A DNA stretch of 11,665 bases, taken from Cerasibacillus sp036516575 (GTDB lineage Bacteria; Bacillota; Bacilli; Bacillales; Amphibacillaceae). The stretch spans positions 1-11,665 of the forward strand of contig NZ_DATBTY010000022.1 of the NCBI RefSeq assembly GCF_036516575.1, written 5' to 3'. Shown one piece after another: positions 1-5,775 of the stretch (its first letter is position 1; each line of letters begins with the position of its first letter). The position numbers and the translations under genes are program-made. The notes beneath the pieces were generated by a model. That model was not told the origin of the DNA. It did no database searches and worked only from the letters and a program-made list of their open reading frames with translations.

Positions 1-88
1 CCCTCAGAGACGATGAGGTTGATAGGTCCGAGGTGGAAGCGTGGTGACACGTGGAGCTGACGGATACTAATTGATCGAGGATTTGACT
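1..88 (+). rRNA. rrl: 23S ribosomal RNA, 3' end (partial)
   Basis: The opening bases match the highly conserved 3' terminus of bacterial 23S rRNA: the stretch around 21-60 (GGTTGATAGGTCCGAGGTGG, then GTGGTGACACGTGGAGCTGA) and GGATACTAATTGATCGAGGA at 62-81. The rest of the gene lies off the left edge. The mature end is set near 88 by analogy with the Bacillus terminus CGAGGACTTAACC; here it reads CGAGGATTTGACT. The exact end depends on the partner strand at the 23S 5' end, which is not visible. No 5S rRNA follows. Confidence 0.95.
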
Positions 89-169
89 AGCTATTTAATT
101 GATGTCTAAGGTTTTCTTCTTATTTGGTTTTCAGGGTATAACCTATTTAATAATTTTGAAAGATTACTC

Positions 170-197
170 TTGATTTTTTTAGTAAATCGTTTATAAT
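170..197 (+). promoter_or_regulatory. sigma-A promoter for the tRNA cluster
   Basis: TTGATT (170-175), a 16-bp spacer and a perfect TATAAT (192-197) form a strong vegetative promoter between the 23S 3' end and the first tRNA. Transcription would start near 204, about 44 nt before tRNA-Asn. The cluster could therefore be expressed independently of the rRNA operon. Upstream readthrough from 23S is not excluded, because no terminator is visible between 89 and 170. Confidence 0.7.
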
Positions 198-247
198 GTA
201 ATAGGATTGCTAAAAAATGATCACTTGGTAATATGATATGATTCCAT

Positions 248-322
248 TCCACAGTAGCTCAGTGGTAGAGCAATCGGCTGTTAACCGATCGGTCGTAGGT
301 TCGAATCCTACCTGTGGAGCCA
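248..322 (+). tRNA. tRNA-Asn (GTT)
   Basis: Acceptor arms TCCACAG (248-254) and CTGTGGA (312-318) pair, with discriminator G and an encoded CCA at 320-322. The anticodon loop CTGTTAA gives GTT, and the T arm contains GGTTCGAATCC. First gene of a fourteen-tRNA cluster; one base separates it from tRNA-Ser. Confidence 0.97.
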
Positions 323-323
323 T

Positions 324-415
324 GGAGAGCTGTCCGAGTGGTCGAAGGAGCACGATTGGAAATCGTGTAGGCTACGAAAGTGGTCTCGAGGGTTCAAATC
401 CCTCGCTCTCCGCCA
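324..415 (+). tRNA. tRNA-Ser (GGA)
   Basis: Class II tRNA of 92 nt with a long variable arm. Acceptor GGAGAGC (324-330) pairs with GCTCTCC (405-411), then discriminator G and encoded CCA. The anticodon stem CACGATT/AATCGTG flanks GGA. Reads UCC/UCU codons. Confidence 0.97.
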
Positions 416-439
416 TTCACATTTACTTTTTTTACATAA

Positions 440-514
440 GGCCCGTTGGTCAAGTGGTTAAGACATCGCCCTTTCACGGCGGTATCAGGGGTTCGAATCC
501 CCTACGGGTCACCA
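440..514 (+). tRNA. tRNA-Glu (TTC)
   Basis: Acceptor GGCCCGT (440-446) pairs with ACGGGTC (504-510, with one G-U pair), followed by A and encoded CCA. The anticodon loop CTTTCAC gives TTC. Only three bases separate it from tRNA-Val. Confidence 0.97.
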
Positions 515-517
515 TTT

Positions 518-593
518 GGAGGATTAGCTCAGCTGGGAGAGCACTTGCCTTACAAGCAAGGGGTCGCAGGTTCGAGCCCTGCATCCTCCACCA
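518..593 (+). tRNA. tRNA-Val (TAC)
   Basis: Acceptor GGAGGAT (518-524) pairs with ATCCTCC (583-589), discriminator A, encoded CCA at 591-593. The anticodon stem CTTGC/GCAAG encloses CTTACAA, anticodon TAC. Confidence 0.97.
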
Positions 594-622
594 TACTAGC
601 CAGAACCAATATTATTCTATAT

Positions 623-700
<78 letters not shown>

Positions 701-703
701 AAT

Positions 704-780
704 GGTCCGGTAGTTCAGTTGGTTAGAATGCCTGCCTGTCACGCAGGAGGTCGCGGGTTCGAGTCCCGTCCGGACCGCCA
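704..780 (+). tRNA. tRNA-Asp (GTC)
   Basis: Acceptor GGTCCGG (704-710) pairs perfectly with CCGGACC, discriminator G, encoded CCA at 778-780. The anticodon stem CCTGC/GCAGG encloses CTGTCAC, anticodon GTC. Confidence 0.97.
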
Positions 781-800
781 TTATAAATCTAGTAAATTAC

Positions 801-873
801 GGCTCGGTAGCTCAGTCGGTAGAGCAAAGGACTGAAAATCCTTGTGTCGGCGGTTCGATTCCGTCCCGAGCCA
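801..873 (+). tRNA. tRNA-Phe (GAA), CCA not encoded
   Basis: Acceptor GGCTCGG (801-807) pairs with CCGAGCC (866-872), discriminator A (873). The anticodon loop CTGAAAA gives GAA. The next bases are TCC, so the 3' CCA must be added by tRNA nucleotidyltransferase, unlike twelve of the other thirteen tRNAs here. As I recall, a tRNA-Thr follows Phe in the B. subtilis trnD cluster; here Tyr comes next. Confidence 0.96.
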
Positions 874-889
874 TCCTAATTACTTTTTT

Positions 890-974
890 GGAGGGGTAGC
901 GAAGTGGCTAAACGCGGCGGACTGTAAATCCGCTCCCTCAGGGTTCGGCAGTTCGAATCTGCCCCCCTCCACCA
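890..974 (+). tRNA. tRNA-Tyr (GTA)
   Basis: Class II tRNA with a long variable arm. Acceptor GGAGGGG (890-896) pairs with CCCCTCC (964-970), discriminator A, encoded CCA. The anticodon loop CTGTAAA gives GTA. It starts 16 bases after tRNA-Phe. Confidence 0.97.
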
Positions 975-999
975 CTTAAAACAGAATATGTTACAAAAC

Positions 1000-1073
1000 A
1001 GGGGTATAGTTTAATGGTAAAACGAAGGTCTCCAAAACCTTTGATGTGGGTTCGATTCCTACTACCCCTGCCA
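1000..1073 (+). tRNA. tRNA-Trp (CCA)
   Basis: Acceptor AGGGGTA (1000-1006) pairs with TACCCCT (1063-1069), discriminator G, encoded CCA. The anticodon stem AAGGT/ACCTT encloses CTCCAAA, anticodon CCA. Confidence 0.97.
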
Positions 1074-1084
1074 TTTACATTCAT

Positions 1085-1161
1085 GGCGGTCGTGGCGAAG
1101 TGGTTAACGCACCGGATTGTGGCTCCGGCACGCGTGGGTTCAAATCCCACCGGTCGCCCCA
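1085..1161 (+). tRNA. tRNA-His (GTG) with encoded G-1
   Basis: The anticodon stem CCGGA/TCCGG encloses TTGTGGC, anticodon GTG. Acceptor GCGGTCG (1086-1092) pairs with CGGTCGC (1151-1157). The extra 5' G at 1085 faces C at 1158, the G-1:C73 identity pair of bacterial tRNA-His. Encoded CCA 1159-1161. Confidence 0.96.
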
Positions 1162-1164
1162 TAT

Positions 1165-1238
1165 TGGGCTATAGCCAAGCGGTAAGGCAACGGGTTTTGG
1201 TCCCGTGAGCCTAGGTTCGAATCCTAGTAGCCCAGCCA
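1165..1238 (+). tRNA. tRNA-Gln (TTG)
   Basis: Acceptor TGGGCTA (1165-1171) pairs with TAGCCCA (1228-1234), discriminator G, encoded CCA. The anticodon stem ACGGG/CCCGT encloses TTTTGGT, anticodon TTG. Confidence 0.96.
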
Positions 1239-1241
1239 TTT

Positions 1242-1316
1242 GCGGAAGTAGTTCAGCGGTAGAATACCACCTTGCCAAGGTGGGGGTCGCGGGTTCGAAT
1301 CCCGTCTTCCGCTCCA
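1242..1316 (+). tRNA. tRNA-Gly (GCC)
   Basis: Acceptor GCGGAAG (1242-1248) pairs with CTTCCGC (1306-1312), discriminator T, encoded CCA. The anticodon stem CCACC/GGTGG encloses TTGCCAA, anticodon GCC. Confidence 0.97.
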
Positions 1317-1322
1317 ATTCAC

Positions 1323-1396
<74 letters not shown>

Positions 1397-1410
1397 ATAT
1401 TGAACATATT

Positions 1411-1494
1411 GCCAGTGTGGCGGAATTGGCAGACGCGCGGGACTCAAAATCCCGTTCCAGCAATGGAGTGCCGGTTCGATCCCGGCTACTGGTA
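1411..1494 (+). tRNA. tRNA-Leu (CAA), CCA not encoded
   Basis: Class II tRNA of 84 nt. Acceptor GCCAGTG (1411-1417) pairs with TACTGGT (1487-1493) using two terminal G-U pairs, discriminator A. The anticodon stem CGGGA/TCCCG encloses CTCAAAA, anticodon CAA, which reads UUG. The sequence continues TTTTGA, so CCA is not encoded. Last tRNA before the terminator. Confidence 0.95.
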
Positions 1495-1532
1495 TTTTGA
1501 TGAAATTTATAAATGAAATATTAACAAGGTAT

Positions 1533-1577
1533 AATCACCAGCAAATGTTGTGAAATCAATTTTTGCTGGTGATTTTT
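1533..1577 (+). terminator. intrinsic terminator of the tRNA cluster
   Basis: The 13-bp inverted repeat AATCACCAGCAAA (1533-1545) / TTTGCTGGTGATT (1562-1574) is followed by a T run (1573-1577). It lies 39 bases after tRNA-Leu and closes the cluster. Confidence 0.85.
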
Positions 1578-1786
1578 CTATTGTATAAATATATAGAAAT
1601 CGATTAATGAAAATGGAAATAAACGCAACTTTATGTATTTAATGCATGCTGTTTATGTTAGATATTGTTTACTATTTTGTATTCTAATAACTTATATGGT
1701 GGTATTAGTGAGATGAAGACCTGTTTCATTATCATTTATTCTAACGTGAGAGACTAATAAACTTTGTTTTTAATAATTTTAACCTG

Positions 1787-1795
1787 TGTTATAGT
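1787..1795 (+). promoter_or_regulatory. extended -10 promoter, candidate, for the small membrane protein
   Basis: TGTTATAGT (1787-1795) fits an extended -10 element (TGnTATAAT) with one mismatch. The -35 region is poor (T-rich). Transcription would start near 1802, about 56 nt before the small ORF at 1858. The stretch 1578-1786 holds nothing else I recognise. Confidence 0.4.
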
Positions 1796-1857
1796 CTATA
1801 TAAGAGGTTTGTGAGTCTTAGCGAAAATTTTAGAATATTAGTTAGGAGTTGGTTCAT

Positions 1858-2025
1858 ATGTTAGACTTTTATTCATTTATTATTCCTGCAATGATAGGTG
1901 TTATCGTATGTGGTGTCATAGCTATATCTATCATCGTCCGTCTCATCCTTCAACCAAGAAAAAACCTTATGAATAGAATCGATACCCTTGAAAAAGAAGT
2001 TAAAGAATTAAAAGAAAGTAAATAA
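1858..2025 (+). CDS. small membrane protein with C-terminal coiled coil (55 aa), unknown function
   Basis: A 55-residue ORF starts with ATG at 1858, with AGGAG at 1844-1848 (9 bases upstream). Residues 6-31 are almost wholly hydrophobic (Ile/Val/Leu/Ala-rich), a single membrane span. A basic patch follows (QPRKN, about 32-36), then a charged helix, residues about 37-55, with heptad-like leucines and isoleucines (MNRIDTLEKEVKELKES) that looks like a short coiled coil. This predicts an N-out/C-in single-pass protein with a cytoplasmic oligomerising tail. The architecture recalls the tiny Bacillus proteins grouped as DUF4083, but I cannot verify the family. It is alone on its strand and converges on the amidase. 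Start, ribosome site, stop (TAA) and amphipathic pattern all support a real gene; the function is not known to me. Confidence 0.75.
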   Translation: MLDFYSFIIPAMIGVIVCGVIAISIIVRLILQPRKNLMNRIDTLEKEVKELKESK

Positions 2026-2054
2026 ATCTGTTATTATCTAGGCGATTCATAAAG

Positions 2055-2078
2055 AAAAACTCGCCATCTCTGGCGAGT
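2055..2078 (-). terminator. intrinsic terminator of the amidase gene
   Basis: ACTCGCCA (2059-2066) and TGGCGAGT (2071-2078) form an 8-bp stem with a four-base loop. On the minus strand it is followed by a T run (complement of 2055-2059). It sits 7 bases past the amidase stop. There is no T run on the plus side, so it serves the small plus-strand gene poorly. Confidence 0.8.
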
Positions 2079-2084
2079 GGTGTA

Positions 2085-3539
2085 CTAATCATATTTTGGG
2101 CAACGTACATAGCCGCGATTTCGGCTTTCTAACCATTCACCTAATTGAAATAAGGCATCTTCATTTCCATTTTTACTCATGAGCTGGACACTAATAGGCA
2201 GGTTTTGTTTGTCCGTCTGAATCGGAATGGTCAATGATGGCAGGCCCCATACGTTTGCATAGGCAACATATGGCATATATTTTAAAAACGTTTTACGAAT
2301 GGAAAAAATCTCTTTATATACACGTCCATGTTTAAGCGCACCTGTATGATACACAGGGAAGATTAATATTCGCTCGTCTAAATAATCATCCAGTTTTTTG
2401 TCACCTTGGGCAATTAAACTGTTGATTTCTAGTACGCGCTTTTCTGAAGGCTTGAAAAGATAGGCACCGATTAACGCCCATGATAAATAACGATGCACAT
2501 CCGATTTCCCTGTAAAAATTTCCTTTATATATTCACGGAATTCTTTTCTTTTATTATTAGCAAAAGTAATTTCAGCCATTCCTTGTCCACCATCAATAGA
2601 CATCATTTCTTGCCATAATAAAGCCGACTGGTCAAAAAATGGCGGGACTTCCCTTAACGTATTGAATTCATCTTCCATCTGTTTCTGAACCATCGTTAAC
2701 ATCGCTTCTGTTTCGTCTGACATCGGATAGTTCATTCGCGGTAAAATCGTCATCGTAAAGTTTGTTAAATCTCTTCTAGGTGCAGGTTGTTTCGCAATGA
2801 TGTTATACATCATGTTAGCATCTTGAACTGATTTTGTCATGGGACCGATTCCGAGCATCCGCTCTTCAAGTGGAATATCGGCTTGCGGAAAACTTCCATC
2901 TTGTGATACTTGGCGATTACCAGACTTAAATCCAATGACGCCATTAAAGTGACTTGGAAAACGAATGGAGCCACCAATATCTGAGCCAATCCCTGCTGCC
3001 GCTCCGCCAATAGCAAGTAAAGCTGCTTCTCCACCACTCGAGCCGCCCGAAGTCTTCGTTAAGTCCCAGGGATTATTCGTCCTTCCATATAGTTTATTGT
3101 CAGTCTCCTGACAGAAGCAGAGTGCTGGTGTATTCGTTTTGCCTAAAATAATCGCTCCCTCAGCTTTTAAACGAGCAACAACTTCTGCATCCTTTTTACC
3201 AATGGCATCTTTTAAATGGAGAAGCCCACCCGTTGTCTTCATACCTACTACATCAAATGACTCTTTCATACTTATCGGGACACCGAATAACTTTTTATGT
3301 CCGACGCCGTTTTGTTTAATTTCTTTATCGGCATTTTCAGCTTCTTTCAGCGCTTCATCGAATCGATCTTCTACGAGGCAATTAATCTTGCTATTTACTT
3401 TTTTCAAATGTGCTATATATGTTTTTGTTGCGTAAACAGAAGTGATTTCCTGGTTGGCGATTTTGTTTCCAAGTGTCGTCGCATCCATTGACAAAATTTC
3501 TTTATCACTGACAACGATTTGTTTTCCCCCTTTAATCAT
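2085..3539 (-). CDS. amidase signature family hydrolase, FAAH-like (484 aa)
   Basis: Serine hydrolase that cleaves a carboxamide bond; substrate unknown. The amidase signature core is clear: catalytic Lys92 in GVPISMKESFD, the Gly/Ser loop TSGGSSGGEAALLA with cis-Ser167, and nucleophile Ser191 in GSDIGGSIRFPS. The Lys-to-Ser and Ser-to-Ser spacings (99 to the nucleophile, 24 between serines) equal those of mammalian fatty acid amide hydrolase (Lys142, Ser217, Ser241), and the following HFNGVIGFKSGNRQVSQDG also reads like that branch. It is less like GatA, and no gatC or gatB is adjacent. No signal peptide, so probably cytosolic. An upstream in-frame TTG at 3584 would add 15 residues. I chose the ATG at 3539 because AGGAAGG lies 6 bases before it, while the TTG has no ribosome site. 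Single-gene unit with its own terminator. Confidence 0.9.
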   Translation of the reverse strand: MIKGGKQIVVSDKEILSMDATTLGNKIANQEITSVYATKTYIAHLKKVNSKINCLVEDRFDEALKEAENADKEIKQNGVGHKKLFGVPISMKESFDVVGMKTTGGLLHLKDAIGKKDAEVVARLKAEGAIILGKTNTPALCFCQETDNKLYGRTNNPWDLTKTSGGSSGGEAALLAIGGAAAGIGSDIGGSIRFPSHFNGVIGFKSGNRQVSQDGSFPQADIPLEERMLGIGPMTKSVQDANMMYNIIAKQPAPRRDLTNFTMTILPRMNYPMSDETEAMLTMVQKQMEDEFNTLREVPPFFDQSALLWQEMMSIDGGQGMAEITFANNKRKEFREYIKEIFTGKSDVHRYLSWALIGAYLFKPSEKRVLEINSLIAQGDKKLDDYLDERILIFPVYHTGALKHGRVYKEIFSIRKTFLKYMPYVAYANVWGLPSLTIPIQTDKQNLPISVQLMSKNGNEDALFQLGEWLESRNRGYVRCPKYD

Positions 3540-3628
3540 CTTTATCCTTCCTCTCATATTCCCCCTATATGTATAATTCGACAAACTAACGTTAATTACC
3601 TTCTAAAAATTAAAGAAAACACTCTTCT

Positions 3629-3738
3629 CATGTTGACCCTCCATAACCCGATTCTAGCCCATTAGTGCGATTTTGACCTTCATCCCCCGATTTCAACCCA
3701 GCACCCCCAATTCCTACCTTCCCTCAGTTATTCCTACT
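3629..3738. repeat. degenerate ~20-bp tandem repeat, C-rich on the plus strand
   Basis: About six imperfect units with a 19-21 bp period lie between the divergent amidase and cation transporter genes. Aligned cores begin near 3629, 3650, 3669, 3689, 3709 and 3729: CATGTTGACCC, GATTCTAGCCC, GATTTTGACCT, GATTTCAACCC, AATTCCTACCT, TATTCCTACTT. A consensus is roughly CCCGATTYTGACCCT plus a few bases. The block is much more C-rich than the flanks and contains no ORF. It looks like a decayed tandem repeat; the function is unknown. Confidence 0.55.
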
Positions 3739-3814
3739 TTTCATTTAAACAAATGTATATCTTTCTAAAGTTAATCAAAAATAAATGAAAGAGTTTGTTT
3801 GGGAGTGACAATAA

Positions 3815-4771
3815 ATGAAATTTATTCAGTTACTTAAAAAGGGTAATGTATCATCAGGATTAGCTGCAATCGGAAATTTAATTATTTCAATTGTAAAGTG
3901 GATTGTTGCAATAATCAGTGGAAATGGGACGATGTATGCAACAGCGATGCACTCATTAGCTGATACAGTGAATCAAACCTTTGTCTATACCGGGAGTGTC
4001 TTAGCCGAGATGAAGCCAACGACTCGATTTCCAACAGGGTTTGGCAGAGTCATCAACATTTTTTGTATGGTTGCTGTCATCGTTGTAACGGTTATGGCAT
4101 ATGAAACGATCAAAACAGGGTGGGAGTTATGGCAACATCCGAGAGAATCAAGTGACTTCGTATTAAATATTATTGTATTGCTCTTTGCCTTTATAATTGA
4201 CGGATATATATTATATAAAACGATGAATCAAATATTGCATGAAACGAAAGTAGAAACAGAAGGGAATTCATTTGTCCTAGCATTCCGGCACGCTAAAAAA
4301 GCCTCGCCAGCAACGAAACTCGTCTTTTATGAAGATCTTGTTGCCACTGTAGGAGCCGTTTTTGCCATCATAGGAATCGTTCTAGCACAATTCTTCGGTA
4401 TTCTTGAAGCGGACGGCATTGTGTCGATTATAATCGGTCTTCTCATGTTACTCGTTGCTTTTCGAGTTGGTTATGATAATATGATCGGCTTAATTGGGGT
4501 AAAGGCTCCAGCAGAAGTTGAGGAGCGGATTGCAAAGGCTTTATTAGCCGATAATTATGTTGTTGATATATATGGGATGCGCGTCATTCAAGAGGGGAGG
4601 GCATACCATGTCGATGTAACTGTAGAATTGGTAAAAGGACTAACATTAAATGAAGCGGATGATGTGAAATTTAAGCTCTCTAACCAATTACTAAGTGAAC
4701 CTAATATAACAGATGTCGTTCTCGGTATTATTGAAGATGATGATAAAAAAACATGGTCACCTGATAGATGA
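3815..4771 (+). CDS. cation diffusion facilitator family transporter, ZnT9-like (318 aa)
   Basis: Membrane cation/proton antiporter of the CDF (SLC30) family, probably exporting a divalent metal such as Zn2+, Mn2+ or Fe2+. Hydrophobic spans fall roughly at residues 14-36, 40-62, 81-98, 116-135, 172-195 and 200-218. The second span carries AMHSLADTVNQ (His46, Asp50), the ZnT9 (SLC30A9) hallmark HSLADTxNQ. The fifth has YEDLVATVG in place of the usual HxxxD metal site, also as in the ZnT9 branch. EADGIVSIIIGLL (about 198-210) is the family's conserved sixth-helix start. A ferredoxin-like cytoplasmic domain follows (about 230-315). B. subtilis YdbO is the relative I would expect. ATG at 3815 has GGGAG at 3801-3805. 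It stands alone and converges on the ABC ATPase across a shared terminator. Confidence 0.88.
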   Translation: MKFIQLLKKGNVSSGLAAIGNLIISIVKWIVAIISGNGTMYATAMHSLADTVNQTFVYTGSVLAEMKPTTRFPTGFGRVINIFCMVAVIVVTVMAYETIKTGWELWQHPRESSDFVLNIIVLLFAFIIDGYILYKTMNQILHETKVETEGNSFVLAFRHAKKASPATKLVFYEDLVATVGAVFAIIGIVLAQFFGILEADGIVSIIIGLLMLLVAFRVGYDNMIGLIGVKAPAEVEERIAKALLADNYVVDIYGMRVIQEGRAYHVDVTVELVKGLTLNEADDVKFKLSNQLLSEPNITDVVLGIIEDDDKKTWSPDR

Positions 4772-4805
4772 AAAATCGGGATTCACTTAGATGAATCCCG
4801 ATTTT
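4772..4805. terminator. bidirectional terminator between the cation transporter and ABC ATPase
   Basis: A perfect 14-bp inverted repeat, AAAATCGGGATTCA (4772-4785) / TGAATCCCGATTTT (4792-4805), with a 6-base loop. A-rich left and T-rich right ends let it work in both directions. It starts directly after the transporter stop and ends 7 bases before the ATPase stop. Confidence 0.88.
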
Positions 4806-4812
4806 GTGTCGA

Positions 4813-5505
4813 TTATAAAACAACAACATCTTTATCCTCTAATATAATACCATCTTGCATAGATATGATGCGATTTGCTTTTTGGGCGAGGTTCGGATCA
4901 TGTGTGACATAAAGAACACTACACCCTTCTTGTTCATTTAATTGTTTTAACAACTCAAAGATCTTTTCACCTGTTTCTGTGTCAAGATTCCCTGTCGGTT
5001 CATCAGCTAATAGCCAACTCGGCTTATGAACGATTGCTCTTGCGATGGCAACGCGCTGTTGTTGACCACCAGACAATTGAGATGGGAGAGAGTTTAGTTT
5101 ATCTGCTAAACCGACCTGCTCCAAAACCTCTTTTGCACGTTTTTGTTTTGAATAATTGACTTTTCGTCCAAACAGTGGTGTTAATACGTTTTCTAGAGCT
5201 GTAAGTGTGGGGAGTAAGTGGAATTGTTGAAAGATAAAGCCGATTTCTTCAAAACGAAAATCTGCTATTTTTCGTTTGCCTTGTTTCATAATTTCTTCGC
5301 CATCATAAAGAATCTTACCTTCCGTTGGTTTATCTAATGTGCCAATCAGACTTAGTAATGTGGATTTTCCTGATCCAGAAGGGCCAATGATTGATGTAAA
5401 TTCACCTTTTTTAAAAGATAAATCAATGTTCTTAACGGCATGAGTTGTAACACCATCACCAATATACGTCTTAGAAATATCTTCGCATTTTATTTTCGTT
5501 GCCAT
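4813..5505 (-). CDS. ABC transporter ATP-binding protein, MacB/LolD type (230 aa)
   Basis: Complete nucleotide-binding subunit: Walker A GPSGSGKST at 41-49, Q-loop Gln93 in FIFQQFHLLPTLTALENV, signature LSGGQ at 144-148, Walker B WLLADEP with Asp168 and catalytic Glu169, D-loop GNLD, and switch His202 in VTHDP. The motif set FxFQxFxLLPxLTAxENV plus EPTGNLD is typical of the MacB/LolD/FtsE/BceA group, whose permeases have large extracytoplasmic domains and act in lipoprotein release, antibiotic resistance or peptide sensing. No permease gene is adjacent, and it has its own promoter and terminator, so it must pair with a permease elsewhere. ATG at 5505 has AAGGGGG 7 bases upstream. Membrane-associated on the cytoplasmic side. 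Substrate cannot be inferred. Confidence 0.92.
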   Translation of the reverse strand: MATKIKCEDISKTYIGDGVTTHAVKNIDLSFKKGEFTSIIGPSGSGKSTLLSLIGTLDKPTEGKILYDGEEIMKQGKRKIADFRFEEIGFIFQQFHLLPTLTALENVLTPLFGRKVNYSKQKRAKEVLEQVGLADKLNSLPSQLSGGQQQRVAIARAIVHKPSWLLADEPTGNLDTETGEKIFELLKQLNEQEGCSVLYVTHDPNLAQKANRIISMQDGIILEDKDVVVL

Positions 5506-5553
5506 TTATATTCCCCCTTATTAAAATGATATAATATTCAATAAATTACATCT

Positions 5554-5582
5554 ATCATAAATGATTAGTCTTCATATGACAA
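5554..5582 (-). promoter_or_regulatory. sigma-A promoter of the ABC ATPase gene
   Basis: On the minus strand TTGTCA (5577-5582) and TATGAT (5554-5559) are separated by exactly 17 bp, each matching consensus at five of six positions or close to it. The start would be near 5547, giving a leader of about 42 nt. Confidence 0.7.
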
Positions 5583-5615
5583 GGCGTTTTTTAACTTTCT
5601 GAAATATATATATGT

Positions 5616-5654
5616 AAAAACCGAGATACGAATCATTCATGTCCGTACCTCGGT
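5616..5654 (-). terminator. intrinsic terminator after the oxidoreductase and 30-aa ORF
   Basis: ACCGAGATACG (5620-5630) and CGTACCTCGGT (5644-5654) pair with a single mismatch over 11 bp, with a 13-base loop. On the minus strand the stem is followed by TTTTT (complement of 5616-5620). It begins 7 bases beyond the stop of the predicted 30-aa peptide. Confidence 0.8.
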
Positions 5655-5660
5655 GTTTGA

Positions 5661-5753
5661 TTAGACCATTGCCTTTAATAACCAAAAGCTTAAAATAAGA
5701 GCTAAAATAACTGTGATGACGATCAGTAAAATAACTGTTTTTCCTTGCAACAA
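5661..5753 (-). CDS. putative single-span membrane microprotein (30 aa)
   Basis: A short minus-strand ORF fills the space between the oxidoreductase stop (5776) and the terminator (5616-5654). It starts with TTG at 5753 (a second TTG follows directly) and ends with TAA at 5661-5663. AAAGAGTGA lies just upstream, a partial match to AAAGGAGGTGA, about 6 bases from the start. After QGKT, residues 7-26 are a hydrophobic run (VILLIVITVILALILSFWLL) and the end is KAMV, so it would be a bare transmembrane helix. Size and composition resemble known firmicute mini-proteins such as Prli42, but the sequence does not match what I remember of it. The hydrophobic pattern and its place before the terminator argue for a real cistron; the weak start argues against. 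Confidence 0.45.
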   Translation of the reverse strand: MLQGKTVILLIVITVILALILSFWLLKAMV

Positions 5754-5775
5754 AATCACTCTTTCTATATATTGA

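Noticed and set aside
89..247. A 5S rRNA gene after 23S
   Set aside because: None of the conserved 5S blocks (for example CCCGTTCCCATACCGAAC) is present; the stretch is AT-rich with a promoter.
2041..2065. Alternative GGCGA/TCGCC hairpin as terminator for the small plus-strand gene
   Set aside because: Five-base stem with a 15-base loop and no T run on the plus strand.
3540..3584. Fifteen-residue N-terminal extension of the amidase from a TTG start
   Set aside because: No ribosome site before the TTG, whereas the ATG at 3539 has AGGAAGG at good spacing.
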